Assembly (NCBI RefSeq): GCF_003697785.1
Contig: NZ_QOKZ01000003.1
Coordinates: forward strand, 553,144 to 617,143
DNA from: Paracoccus alkanivorans
Lineage (GTDB): Bacteria > Pseudomonadota > Alphaproteobacteria > Rhodobacterales > Rhodobacteraceae
Length of the DNA: 64,000 nt
Reading direction: 5' to 3'
A program made the translations under genes and the position numbers. A model generated the notes under the pieces. It was not told the origin of the DNA. It saw only the letters and a program-made list of their open reading frames with translations, and ran no database searches. Positions 51,333-58,972 of the stretch are shown one piece after another (positions within the stretch are counted from its first letter, which is position 1; every line of letters starts with the position of its first letter).

Positions 51333-52087
51333 TCACTGTCGAGGGCGTCAACCATCAGATCGGTTCCGTGCGGATATTGCATGATATCCGGACAAGGCTG
51401 CCCGAGGGGCGGCTGACGGCGCTGATCGGGCCGAACGGGGCAGGTAAATCCACCCTGATGCGGTTGATCGGACGGCTCGAGGCACTGCAATCGGGCCGGA
51501 TCACCGTCGCCGGACATGATCTTGCCACGACGCGGACCGGCGAGCTGGCAAAGATCATGGCCATTCTTGGCCAGAACACCGCCATCGCCAGCAGGCTGCG
51601 CGTGGCCGAGCTGGTCGGTTTCGGCCGCTGGCCGCATCATAAGGGCCGCCCGCGCCCACAGGATCGCGACAAGGTTTCTCAGGCTCTGGAGGCTTTCGCG
51701 CTGACCTCGCTGGCCAACCGCTTTCTGGATGAGATCTCGGGCGGGCAGGCTCAGCGCGCGCATATCGCAATGAGTTTTGCCCAGGATACGCCCTGGCTGC
51801 TGCTGGACGAGCCGCTGAACAACCTGGACATGGCCCATGCGCGTGGGCTCATGACGCTGTTGTCGGAATTGGTTCGGGGGCAGGGCCGCAGCGTTGCGAT
51901 GGTCGTGCATGAAATCAATTACGCTGCCGCATGGGCCGATCATGTCATTGCGATGAAAGATGGCCGTATCATGGCCGAGGGCGACCCCGATACAGTGCTG
52001 ACCGAGGCGGTGCTGTCGAAGCTTTACGATACGCCGGTCAGTGTCGGACGTCATCGGAATCGCCCGCTGGTGCTGCATCACGCCTGA
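51329..52087 (+). CDS. siderophore ABC transporter ATP-binding protein
   Basis: A 252-residue FepC-type ATPase. Walker A is GPNGAGKST, the signature is EISGGQAQRAHIAMSFAQ, Walker B is WLLLDEPLNNLD, and the H-loop His lies in AMVVHEINYAAAW. Its start overlaps the permease stop (ATGA). It ends the transporter operon, converging on the ModE-type regulator gene. Confidence 0.92.
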   Translation: MITVEGVNHQIGSVRILHDIRTRLPEGRLTALIGPNGAGKSTLMRLIGRLEALQSGRITVAGHDLATTRTGELAKIMAILGQNTAIASRLRVAELVGFGRWPHHKGRPRPQDRDKVSQALEAFALTSLANRFLDEISGGQAQRAHIAMSFAQDTPWLLLDEPLNNLDMAHARGLMTLLSELVRGQGRSVAMVVHEINYAAAWADHVIAMKDGRIMAEGDPDTVLTEAVLSKLYDTPVSVGRHRNRPLVLHHA

Positions 52088-52214
52088 AAAAGACGGCAGG
52101 TCAAACGGGTACACGCATTGGCACTCGGAGGGCATCGGCGCGTGCGCCCATGGCAACGACCAGCGCGGTGGTATCGAGAGCGCTGCTGTCGGAAACCGGA
52201 CCTAGGGGGCTCAC

Positions 52215-52571
52215 TTACGGATCGAGGATCAGGCGCTGCAATCCCGCGATTTCTTCCGCGCCTTCACGCAACAGGATGGCTTCCAGTTTTCTGAAGCGGA
52301 GCAGAACCTCTTTTCCCGTGTCGGTCAAACGCGCTCCGCCGCCGCCCGTTCCTCCACGGCTGCTATCCACGACTGGCAAGGCGAAGGCGGAATTCATTTC
52401 CTCGATCAGCGTCCAGGCGCGCTTATAGCTCATCCCCATCTCGCGCCCCGCCGCCGAGATCGATCCCAACCGGTCGATGAGTTCCAAAAGCCGGGCCTTG
52501 CCGGGGCCAAGCGTCAACGGCGCGGCAAATTCCAGTCGCAGTTTCAGGCGGGCGGGGCGGGTTTCGCTCAT
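52215..52571 (-). CDS. ModE-type winged-helix regulator lacking a molybdate-binding domain
   Basis: A 118-residue protein, equal to the N-terminal DNA-binding part of ModE. LARLLELIDRLGSISAAGREMGMSYKRAWTLIEEMN (reads from about 52500 downward, near KARLLELIDRLGSIS) is the LysR-like ModE helix-turn-helix, and the glycine-rich wing GGTGGGGARLTDTG is typical. The C-terminal Di-MoP/TOBE domain is absent. Molybdate transport genes are not in the window. Next to it are a siderophore transporter (convergent) and a thiolase (divergent). The controlled genes are unknown. Confidence 0.8.
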   Translation of the reverse strand: MSETRPARLKLRLEFAAPLTLGPGKARLLELIDRLGSISAAGREMGMSYKRAWTLIEEMNSAFALPVVDSSRGGTGGGGARLTDTGKEVLLRFRKLEAILLREGAEEIAGLQRLILDP

Positions 52572-52701
52572 CCTGTATTTATTGCGACGATTGCGCCTGT
52601 CGCGCAAGTGCCGCAACGGCACGGCCTGCTTGCCATGGAATATCATTGCCACGAGGTCTGCGGCTTTTAAGATTACGGGAACGATCTGTGAGGAGAAGCC
52701 C

Positions 52702-53883
52702 ATGTCCGCAAATGAAATCGTGATCCTGTCCGGGGCGCGCACCGCCATCGGCACTTTTGGTGGCAGTCTGGCGGCCATCCCGCCGATTGATCTCGCGGCA
52801 CATGTGACCCGCACCGCGTTGGAACGTGGCGGTGTCGCGCCCGATCGGGTCGGGCATGTCGTTTTCGGCCATGTGCTGAATACCGAGCCGCGCGACATGT
52901 ATCTCAGCCGTGTTGCCATGCTGGATGCCGGAATCCCGCATACGACTCCGGCAATGAACGTGAATCGCCTCTGCGGCTCTGGTGCGCAGGCCATCGTCTC
53001 GGCCACGCAGGTGTTGACACTTGGCGATGCCGATTTCGCCGTGGCGGGTGGTGCTGAAAGCATGAGCAGGGCACCCTATGCCCTGACCTCGGCCCGTTTC
53101 GGCGCCAAGATGGGCGATCAGAAGGTGCTGGACATGATGACCGGTGCGCTGACCTGCCCGATGGGCACCGGTCATATGGGCGTGACCGCTGAAAATGTCG
53201 CGGCCGAACATGGTATAAGCCGCGCCGAACAGGACGAATTCGCCATGGAATCGCAGCGCCGGGCGGCGGCGGCCATTGCGGCGGGCCATTTCAGTGAGCA
53301 AATCGCGCCTTTCGAGATCAAGACCCGCAAGGGCGTGGTCGCGTTCGATACCGACGAGCATCCCAAGGAGACCAGCCTTGAAAAACTGGCGGCGCTGAAA
53401 CCGGTGTTCCAGAAGGACGGCTCGGTCACGGCAGGCAATGCGAGTGGTATCAATGACGGTGCGGCGGCGCTGGTCCTGGCGCGGGCCGATGCGGCGGAAA
53501 GGGTCGGGCTGACCCCGCGCGCCCGGATCCTGGGATATGCCGTGGCCGGGGTGCGGCCGGAGGTGATGGGCATCGGCCCGGTGCCCGCAGTCGAGGCACT
53601 GATGCAGCGAACCGGGTTGAAGGGGGATGATTTCGACGTCATAGAATCGAACGAGGCATTTGCCGCGCAGGCGCTGGCGGTGAACAAGGAGCTGGGCCTC
53701 GATCCCGCTCGCGTGAATCCGAATGGCGGTGCCATTGCCCTGGGCCATCCGGTTGGTGCAACGGGCGCGATTCTGACCGTGAAAGCGCTTTACGAGTTGG
53801 AGCGGATCGCCGGGGACAAGGCGCTGATCACGATGTGTATCGGCGGCGGTCAAGGCATCGCCATCGCGATCGAGCGGGTCTGA
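52702..53883 (+). CDS. acetyl-CoA acetyltransferase (thiolase)
   Basis: A 393-residue thiolase. The acyl-binding nucleophile is Cys91 in NRLCGSGAQA; the activating His is in GGAIALGHPVGATGA; the second Cys is in CIGGGQGIAIAIE. ATG 52702 is chosen because AGGAG precedes it. It condenses two acetyl-CoA, or cleaves acetoacetyl-CoA, in PHB or fatty acid metabolism; without phaB/phaC next to it, the pathway is open. Divergent from the ModE-type gene. Confidence 0.93.
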   Translation: MSANEIVILSGARTAIGTFGGSLAAIPPIDLAAHVTRTALERGGVAPDRVGHVVFGHVLNTEPRDMYLSRVAMLDAGIPHTTPAMNVNRLCGSGAQAIVSATQVLTLGDADFAVAGGAESMSRAPYALTSARFGAKMGDQKVLDMMTGALTCPMGTGHMGVTAENVAAEHGISRAEQDEFAMESQRRAAAAIAAGHFSEQIAPFEIKTRKGVVAFDTDEHPKETSLEKLAALKPVFQKDGSVTAGNASGINDGAAALVLARADAAERVGLTPRARILGYAVAGVRPEVMGIGPVPAVEALMQRTGLKGDDFDVIESNEAFAAQALAVNKELGLDPARVNPNGGAIALGHPVGATGAILTVKALYELERIAGDKALITMCIGGGQGIAIAIERV

Positions 53884-53907
53884 GGCGAAAAACTCTGAAA
53901 ATGGAAA

Positions 53908-53932
53908 CGGGCCGCCCAGATCAGACGGCCCG
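53908..53932 (-). terminator. rho-independent terminator of the minus-strand small transcript
   Basis: CGGGCCG (53908-53914) pairs perfectly with CGGCCCG (53926-53932); on the minus strand the stem is followed by TTTCCATTTT. On the plus strand the downstream side is not T-rich, so the direction is minus. Confidence 0.7.
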
Positions 53933-54011
53933 CGAGATCCACGGAGATGGTCCGGTTAGGGATGGAAATGCGTCCGGTCCCAATCAGGGTTTACGACCCT
54001 TGGGGCTGCCC

Positions 54012-54068
54012 TCAGGCCACGGCCCCCCTGACTGTTCCGACACCTCTCTCCAATATCACTCTCGACAC
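54012..54068 (-). CDS. 18-residue mini-ORF behind a near-full anti-SD match
   Basis: GTG at 54068 starts an 18-codon ORF, MSRVILERGVGTVRGAVA, ending in TGA. Upstream on the minus strand, GAAAGGAGGTGGTCC (54084-54070) agrees with 14 of 15 bases of the complement of the usual 16S rRNA 3' end (GAAAGGAGGTGATCC), with the GGAGG core 7 nt from the GTG. This is far stronger than any other ribosome-binding site in the window. The peptide is unlike any family I know and may be a leader or a functional micropeptide. Confidence 0.5.
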   Translation of the reverse strand: MSRVILERGVGTVRGAVA

Positions 54069-54135
54069 TGGACCACCTCCTTTCAATAAGTTGCCGTTGT
54101 ATTTGAAAGGGTGCCACAGATCGAGAATCTGTCAA

Positions 54136-54738
54136 TCAAATTTCTTGGGGTATTTGCAACAAATTGCGCACAATGATGCGGAAGGGCACAAGTGCAAGTA
54201 GGGCGAGGCCCAATTTGACCAACCAATCGGCAACCGCCAGCGAGACCCAAAGCGGGATTGCCGGGCCCAGCCCTAGCATCGGCACCACCTCGTTCGCCCA
54301 TCCGGTGTTGGCGTCGGCAGGCAGGAATGCCGCGAAGGCGATGCCGAAAAACAGGGCAGTATCCACTGCCGAGCCGACCAGCGTGGAGGCCAGCGGCGCG
54401 ACCCACCAGCGGCGACTGCGCAGCCTGTCGAAGATTGCGACATCCAGCAGTTGTGCGGTCAGGAAAGCCGCGCCCGAGCCGATGGCAATGCGCAAGCTGG
54501 TCTTGTCCAGTCCGGCGGCGACGAAGGAGCAAGCCACACCCACGGCAAAGCCTGCCAGTACGACGCGCCGCGCCGCCGCCGCGCCATGGACGCGGTTCAT
54601 CACATCGGTGACCAGAAAGGCGAGGGGATAGGTAAAGGCTCCCCATGTCAGCCAGTCGCCGATGACGAATTGCACGAGGATGTTCGAGGCCACGACGATG
54701 GTAGCCATGGCAAGGGTGCCGGGCAGGTAGCGGGTCAT
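54136..54738 (-). CDS. queuosine precursor transporter (YhhQ/VUT family)
   Basis: A 200-residue inner-membrane protein with six hydrophobic segments. WLTWGAFTYPLAFLVTDVMNRVHGAAAARRVVLAGFA (from about 54663 downward), ASNILVQF and the mid-protein VDTALFFGIAF match the VUT_1/YhhQ family, which imports queuosine precursors such as preQ0 or preQ1. The start is taken at ATG 54738; a weak GGAAA site precedes it, and in-frame codons lie further upstream. It is upstream of the small transcript on the same strand. Confidence 0.85.
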   Translation of the reverse strand: MTRYLPGTLAMATIVVASNILVQFVIGDWLTWGAFTYPLAFLVTDVMNRVHGAAAARRVVLAGFAVGVACSFVAAGLDKTSLRIAIGSGAAFLTAQLLDVAIFDRLRSRRWWVAPLASTLVGSAVDTALFFGIAFAAFLPADANTGWANEVVPMLGLGPAIPLWVSLAVADWLVKLGLALLALVPFRIIVRNLLQIPQEI

Positions 54739-54837
54739 GCTGAATTTCCGTTTTACAAGGTAGCGGAACAACTCGGCCCCGTTGCGGGGCAGCAAGGCGC
54801 ATACGCCCGGGACGCACCGCTTGTCAATGATTTGCTA

Positions 54838-55734
54838 TCACTCGCGCAGCCGGTATTCGACCAGTTCGGTTCGCTGCACGAACAGGAAATTGTCGTCCGA
54901 AACCATTGTAAGCCGGATTCCCTGACCGTCATGCCAGACCGAGAGTCCTTCGAGATTATCATACTGCAGTGGGCGGGTTTCCAGCAAGATCTCTTCTTCT
55001 GCGACGCCGTTTTCATCCAGGCGGAAACGGCTGACGCGCGATGAAAAGCCCAAAAGCCCCTGAAAACCGCGCTCAAGCAGGTAGAACCAGCCATCCGGCC
55101 CGAAATCCGAGCCCACGGGCAACCAATGATCGTTGCGGCGGATGGTGAAAGGCTGATCCCATTTGCCGTCGCGAAAGCGCAGGACCGGGAAAGGCCGGTC
55201 CGGCCCCAATGATCGCTCGGGTATGGTGAACAGAGAGCCATCCGCATCGATCGCGAGGGATTCGAAGCCCTGATTGGGCCTGATCTCGGGCAATGCGGGC
55301 GGACGCGGCAGAGGTTGGGCGGGCGCATCGGGATTGGGGTGCAGAACCACCCGGTTCAACCCTTCGAAGCTGATCCAGATCCGACCGTCTTCACCGATCG
55401 CCAGCCCTTCGCTGTCCCCCAGATATCCCTTGGAAAGCGGCTCACCGCCGCTGGCTTTCAAATTCGCGCGGCCTGCGATGTTCATGTGGCGGATTCGGCC
55501 GGCATTGTCACGCTCGATACTGCCCCAGAACAGGTTGGTGCGGTCCGAGACGACATGAAAGCTGCGACCGCCATCGGTGATCTCGATGCCGGAAAAACCG
55601 CCGAAACGCGAATCGTCGTCGGTCCAGACGTAAGTGCCTATGTAATCCAGAGTCACGGCCGGCGCAGGGGCGCCGGCCGAGATGAGGATAGCCGTGATGG
55701 CCGCTATCAGGGAGCGGCGGCGACGGTGTGGCAT
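54838..55734 (-). CDS. esterase-like phytase family protein, exported
   Basis: A 298-residue protein with a signal peptide (RRRRSLIAAITAILISAGAPAPA). FGGFSGIEITDGGRSFHVVSDRTNLFWG, GDSEGLAIGEDGRIWISFEG, FESLAIDADGSLFTIPE and NLEGLSVWHDGQGIRLTMVSDDNF (longer segments from 55606, 55425, 55266 and 54960 downward) repeat the SEG/EGL-type motifs of esterase-like phytase beta-propellers. The start overlaps the end of mepA by 28 nt. The substrate is unknown; the name reflects fold, not proven phytase activity. Likely periplasmic. Confidence 0.8.
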   Translation of the reverse strand: MPHRRRRSLIAAITAILISAGAPAPAVTLDYIGTYVWTDDDSRFGGFSGIEITDGGRSFHVVSDRTNLFWGSIERDNAGRIRHMNIAGRANLKASGGEPLSKGYLGDSEGLAIGEDGRIWISFEGLNRVVLHPNPDAPAQPLPRPPALPEIRPNQGFESLAIDADGSLFTIPERSLGPDRPFPVLRFRDGKWDQPFTIRRNDHWLPVGSDFGPDGWFYLLERGFQGLLGFSSRVSRFRLDENGVAEEEILLETRPLQYDNLEGLSVWHDGQGIRLTMVSDDNFLFVQRTELVEYRLRE

Positions 55735-56570
55735 TGATTGGGCAATTCGCTCAGCCGGTAGCTGCGTGGATGGCGGTAGTCCGGATCGGGGGGCACGGGT
55801 TCGACACGGCTCGGGTCAATCCGGTTCCTGATCCATTCCACCGCTTCGTCGCAGCCATCGCCCGGAGGGGGCGGATCCTGGTCCTGGCAGATAGAGCCCC
55901 TGGGGCAGGCGAGCCGGACGTGGAAATGATAGTCATGGCCGTTCAACGGGCGGACCTTGCGCAACCAGCTGCGGTCGCCGCGCTCCATCTGGCACATCGC
56001 GACCTTTACGACGGGATCGGTGAAGATGCGCTCGACCCGGGGATCGCGGGCGGCGGCGCGCATGATCGCCATGTGACCCGGATTCCAGTTGCTCGACAAC
56101 TGGGTGCCGCCACTGGCAACCACCGACACCGACGAAATGCTTTCACGTTGGGCGGGAGTCAGGTTCAGGGAGGACGGTGGCAGCATCCAGATATCCGCAT
56201 CAAGCCCGATCTGATGGCTGGCATGTCCCGAGATCATCGGCCCGCCGCGCGGCTGGCTGATATCACCGATATAAAGCCCTCTCCAGCCCGCCTGCTGCGC
56301 AGCCTGCGACAGGCCGACCAGGAAGCTGATCAGTTCGGGATGTCCCCAGTTGCGGTTGCGCGAAAGGCGCATGGCCTGCCAGCTCGGACCGCTTTCGGGA
56401 AGTTGCTGGAAGCCCTGGCCGCAGCCCTTCGAATAGAAGCCGATCGAAACGGCGGGACCTTGCGAGGCGCCACTGAAATGGCCGAATACATCCTTGGCCA
56501 AGGGGTCGGCCATGGCCGGGGATACCAGCCCCGCAATCAGGGCCGCTGTGGTTAAGACTTTGCGGATCAC
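55707..56570 (-). CDS. mepA: penicillin-insensitive murein endopeptidase
   Basis: A 287-residue LAS-type zinc metallopeptidase with a signal peptide (MIRKVLTTAALIAGLVSPAMA). SRNRNWGHPELISFL, HASHQIGLDADIWM (HxxxxxxxD metal motif) and NGHDYHFHVRLACP (HxH) supply the zinc ligands; several Cys form the usual disulfides. The GTG start at 56570 overlaps the MFS stop (GTGA). It cleaves D-Ala-mesoDAP crosslinks in peptidoglycan. Confidence 0.93.
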   Translation of the reverse strand: MIRKVLTTAALIAGLVSPAMADPLAKDVFGHFSGASQGPAVSIGFYSKGCGQGFQQLPESGPSWQAMRLSRNRNWGHPELISFLVGLSQAAQQAGWRGLYIGDISQPRGGPMISGHASHQIGLDADIWMLPPSSLNLTPAQRESISSVSVVASGGTQLSSNWNPGHMAIMRAAARDPRVERIFTDPVVKVAMCQMERGDRSWLRKVRPLNGHDYHFHVRLACPRGSICQDQDPPPPGDGCDEAVEWIRNRIDPSRVEPVPPDPDYRHPRSYRLSELPNQCHTVAAAP

Positions 56571-57937
56571 TGCTCTGCCTCTCCTTCGGGTTTGACCCAG
56601 ACTAGCAGAATCAGCGCCAGAAGAAACATCAAGATCAGGGGAGAAATCCCGATGCGCTGATTTCCGGTCAGATCGGTGACTGTGGCGATCAGGAAAGGGG
56701 CGAGGAACGCCGTCGCCTTGCCCGATAATGCATATAGGCCGAAACCTTCGGTTGCGCGCTGCTCGGTCGTGTGGCGGACCATCAGGCTGCGGCTGGATGC
56801 CTGCAATGCTCCGCCCGCGCCGCCGATAAGGGCGCCGCAGATAAAGAAGATGACGTCGGGCAGACCGAGACTTGCAATCAGCGGCGTGGCGGCAACCGGA
56901 ATGCCGAACAGGGACTCGCGGCTCATGCCAACCAGGGTGATAGTGACTCCGGTCAGCATCAGGATGCAGGCGATAACGACGGGTTTTGGACCCCATCGTC
57001 GATCGGCCCTGCCGCCAAGCCAGCTGATGAGAGAGGCCGAAACCGCGCTGACGACGCCAAAGACACCGGCCAGGAATACCGGCCAGCCCAGCACCGTTCC
57101 CGCATAGACACCGCCAAAGCCGTAAAGCGCGTTCAGTGCGTCTCGCGACAGCATCGACGAGACCAGCCAGCTTGCGAGGCTGTGTCGATGACGCAGGCTG
57201 CGGATCAGGGTCCAGAGATCGCGAAGGGCGACTCCGATGCGGATGGGGCGGCGAGGGCCGCGCGGTTCCCTGACCCACAGGAAGAAGGGGATCATGAAGA
57301 GGATATACCACAGCGCGGTGAACGGGCCGACAAAACGCGTGCCTTCGCGCTGTCCCGGATCGAGACCAAAGAGCGGATCCAGTCCCGCCAGCGTTTTGCC
57401 GCCTGGCGTTTCCGCGAACAGTGCCAGCATGACTGCCAGCGAGACCACGCCACCAAGATAGCCGAAGGCGAAGCCCGAGCCGGACAGCCGTCCGATCTCG
57501 TCGCGCGGGGCGAGGCCGGGCAGCAGGGCATTGGTGAATATGGTGGCGAACTCAACCCCGATCATGCCGATGCCGAACAGTGTCACCGCACGGATCAGGG
57601 CCGGTTGTTCGGGCATCAGGTACCACGAACCGGCCGCGCCCACGACATAGAAGGTCGAGAACAGCCAGATCCATGGCATGCGTTTGCCGGATGTATCGGC
57701 GATCGCTCCGAGAATTGGTGCAAGCACCGCGATCACCGCGCCGGTGATCGAGAGGCCGTAACCCCACAATGTCTGCGCATGCGCGCCCGCCAGCGTCGTG
57801 CTGTCCCCGAGGGTGATGAAATGGCGCTTGGCGACCTCGGCAAAATAGATCGAGAAGATGAAGGTCACGAGCAGTGTGTGATAGGGCTGGCTGGCCCAAT
57901 CGAAAAACCACCAGCCCCAGATGCGCTTGCGGTTCAT
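56567..57937 (-). CDS. MFS transporter, UMF1 (Atg22-like) type
   Basis: A 456-residue protein with twelve hydrophobic segments. WGWWFFDWASQPYHTLLVTFIFSIYF at the N-terminus (from about 57919 downward) is the UMF1/Atg22 signature; PRDEIGRLSGSGFAFGYLGGVV and ASSRSLMVRHTTEQRATEGFGLY also fit. Atg22 exports amino acids from the vacuole; bacterial UMF1 substrates are largely unknown. It is the first gene of an operon with mepA (GTGA overlap), suggesting a link to peptide or muropeptide turnover. Confidence 0.85.
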   Translation of the reverse strand: MNRKRIWGWWFFDWASQPYHTLLVTFIFSIYFAEVAKRHFITLGDSTTLAGAHAQTLWGYGLSITGAVIAVLAPILGAIADTSGKRMPWIWLFSTFYVVGAAGSWYLMPEQPALIRAVTLFGIGMIGVEFATIFTNALLPGLAPRDEIGRLSGSGFAFGYLGGVVSLAVMLALFAETPGGKTLAGLDPLFGLDPGQREGTRFVGPFTALWYILFMIPFFLWVREPRGPRRPIRIGVALRDLWTLIRSLRHRHSLASWLVSSMLSRDALNALYGFGGVYAGTVLGWPVFLAGVFGVVSAVSASLISWLGGRADRRWGPKPVVIACILMLTGVTITLVGMSRESLFGIPVAATPLIASLGLPDVIFFICGALIGGAGGALQASSRSLMVRHTTEQRATEGFGLYALSGKATAFLAPFLIATVTDLTGNQRIGISPLILMFLLALILLVWVKPEGEAEQ

Positions 57938-57983
57938 GTGCTGCCCCTCTTCCCTTATGTGCGCCTATAAGGCCCGAGCGTGG

Positions 57984-58544
57984 TCAGCCTGACAAGTGCC
58001 GTTTAGCCTCTTCGGGAAGTTCGGGTGGCCAGGATCTCGCGGCATCCGCCTCGATCCAGGCGGCTACCCAAGCGGGCAGTTCCGGGCTTTCCGGGGGATG
58101 GCCGAGCGCGGCGACGACTTCTGATGGCGGCACGATCCCGCTGGCCGAGGTGACGGCGGACCGGATCAGAACCTGGTTACAGCACTCGCCGCCCTTCCAC
58201 ATGGATTGATCCATGTAGATGAAACGGTGATCCCAACCGATCATCCGCGAAACCATCGTGAAGCGGTCGAACATGCGGATGCGGCGGCGATAGCGGGTCG
58301 AGTTCCCGGCCACGGTTATGCCCCAGCCTTTCTGCTTCAGGATCGGGATCAATCCGCTGCGCATGGCCAGCGGGATGCGGCCCAGATCATACAATGTCAG
58401 TGTCCGGCCGTTGTTCAGCTCGATCCACGGGTCCAGATCCCATGGCCAGCAGATATGCGTCGAGATATGCGGATCGACGGGACCCAAGCCGGGGGCGTTA
58501 CGATATTTCAACATTTCCTTGGCAAAGCGGATCAGCGGATACAT
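57984..58544 (-). CDS. thioesterase family protein (hotdog fold)
   Basis: A 186-residue protein. MYPLIRFAKEMLKYRNAPGLG, DLDPWIELNNGRTLTLYDLGRIPLAMRSG (acyl-CoA binding Asn-Asn-Gly) and YRRRIRMFDRFTMVSRMIGWDHRFIYMDQSMWKGGE (from about 58287 downward) fit the hotdog acyl-CoA thioesterase/THEM6-like group. The C-terminus is an unusual Pro/Ala-rich acidic tail. It lies 46 nt upstream of the UMF1 gene on the same strand. Substrate unknown. Confidence 0.75.
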   Translation of the reverse strand: MYPLIRFAKEMLKYRNAPGLGPVDPHISTHICWPWDLDPWIELNNGRTLTLYDLGRIPLAMRSGLIPILKQKGWGITVAGNSTRYRRRIRMFDRFTMVSRMIGWDHRFIYMDQSMWKGGECCNQVLIRSAVTSASGIVPPSEVVAALGHPPESPELPAWVAAWIEADAARSWPPELPEEAKRHLSG

Positions 58545-58678
58545 CGGTCATCCCATGTCTGGTTCGGGACAGGGGTGACCCGTGCCCGCGTCATCGTCAA
58601 GCGGGACGCTGCGGCAACCGCCTTGCGTGTGGGCGCCCGCAAGGCCATACAGGGCGCAACCGCTATGAAGAGGGGAAG

Positions 58679-58972
58679 ATGGGAACGCTGTACGAAGCCT
58701 TGCAATTGATCCTGCAAGTGGTGTGGTTCGTGATGATCGTCCATATCATCATGTCGTGGCTGATCAATTTTCAGGTGCTGAACCTGCGTCAGCCACTGGT
58801 CGCGTCGATCTGGGATGGGCTGTCCCGGCTGCTGGAGCCGATCTATCGCCCCATCCGCAATATCCTGCCCAATACCGGCGGGCTGGATCTGGCGCCGCTG
58901 GTGCTGTTCGTCATCATCATCATCCTTCAGCGCGCATTGGCCAATAACGCGGGCTTTTTCTACGGAATGTGA
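58679..58972 (+). CDS. YggT family membrane protein
   Basis: A 97-residue protein with two hydrophobic segments. MIVHIIMSWLINF, LEPIYRPIRNILPNTGGLDLAPLVLFVIIIILQRAL is the classical YggT pattern (from about 58834). ATG 58679 follows AGAGGGGAAG. It lies directly upstream of recQ. YggT proteins support osmotic tolerance or membrane organisation; the mechanism is unclear. Confidence 0.9.
   Translation: MGTLYEALQLILQVVWFVMIVHIIMSWLINFQVLNLRQPLVASIWDGLSRLLEPIYRPIRNILPNTGGLDLAPLVLFVIIIILQRALANNAGFFYGM

Larger units (their letters stand above)
53895..54100 (-). ncRNA. putative small RNA / mini-mRNA with mini-ORF, nested hairpins and terminator
   Basis: On the minus strand this 200-nt stretch holds, in order: a TTGACA-type -35 just upstream (54130-54135), a very strong ribosome-binding site, an 18-codon ORF (54012-54068), a nested hairpin (53979-54004; outer CCCAA/TTGGG, inner AGGGT/ACCCT), and a 7-bp GC terminator followed by a T-rich run. 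The parts read as one independent short transcript. I do not recognise an Rfam family. The ends are approximate and no canonical -10 box is clear. Confidence 0.55.

Noticed and set aside
56571..57311. Upstream extension of the mepA frame (to 534 codons)
   Set aside because: The extension is an out-of-frame shadow of the MFS gene; the signal peptide and GTGA overlap place the mepA start at 56570.
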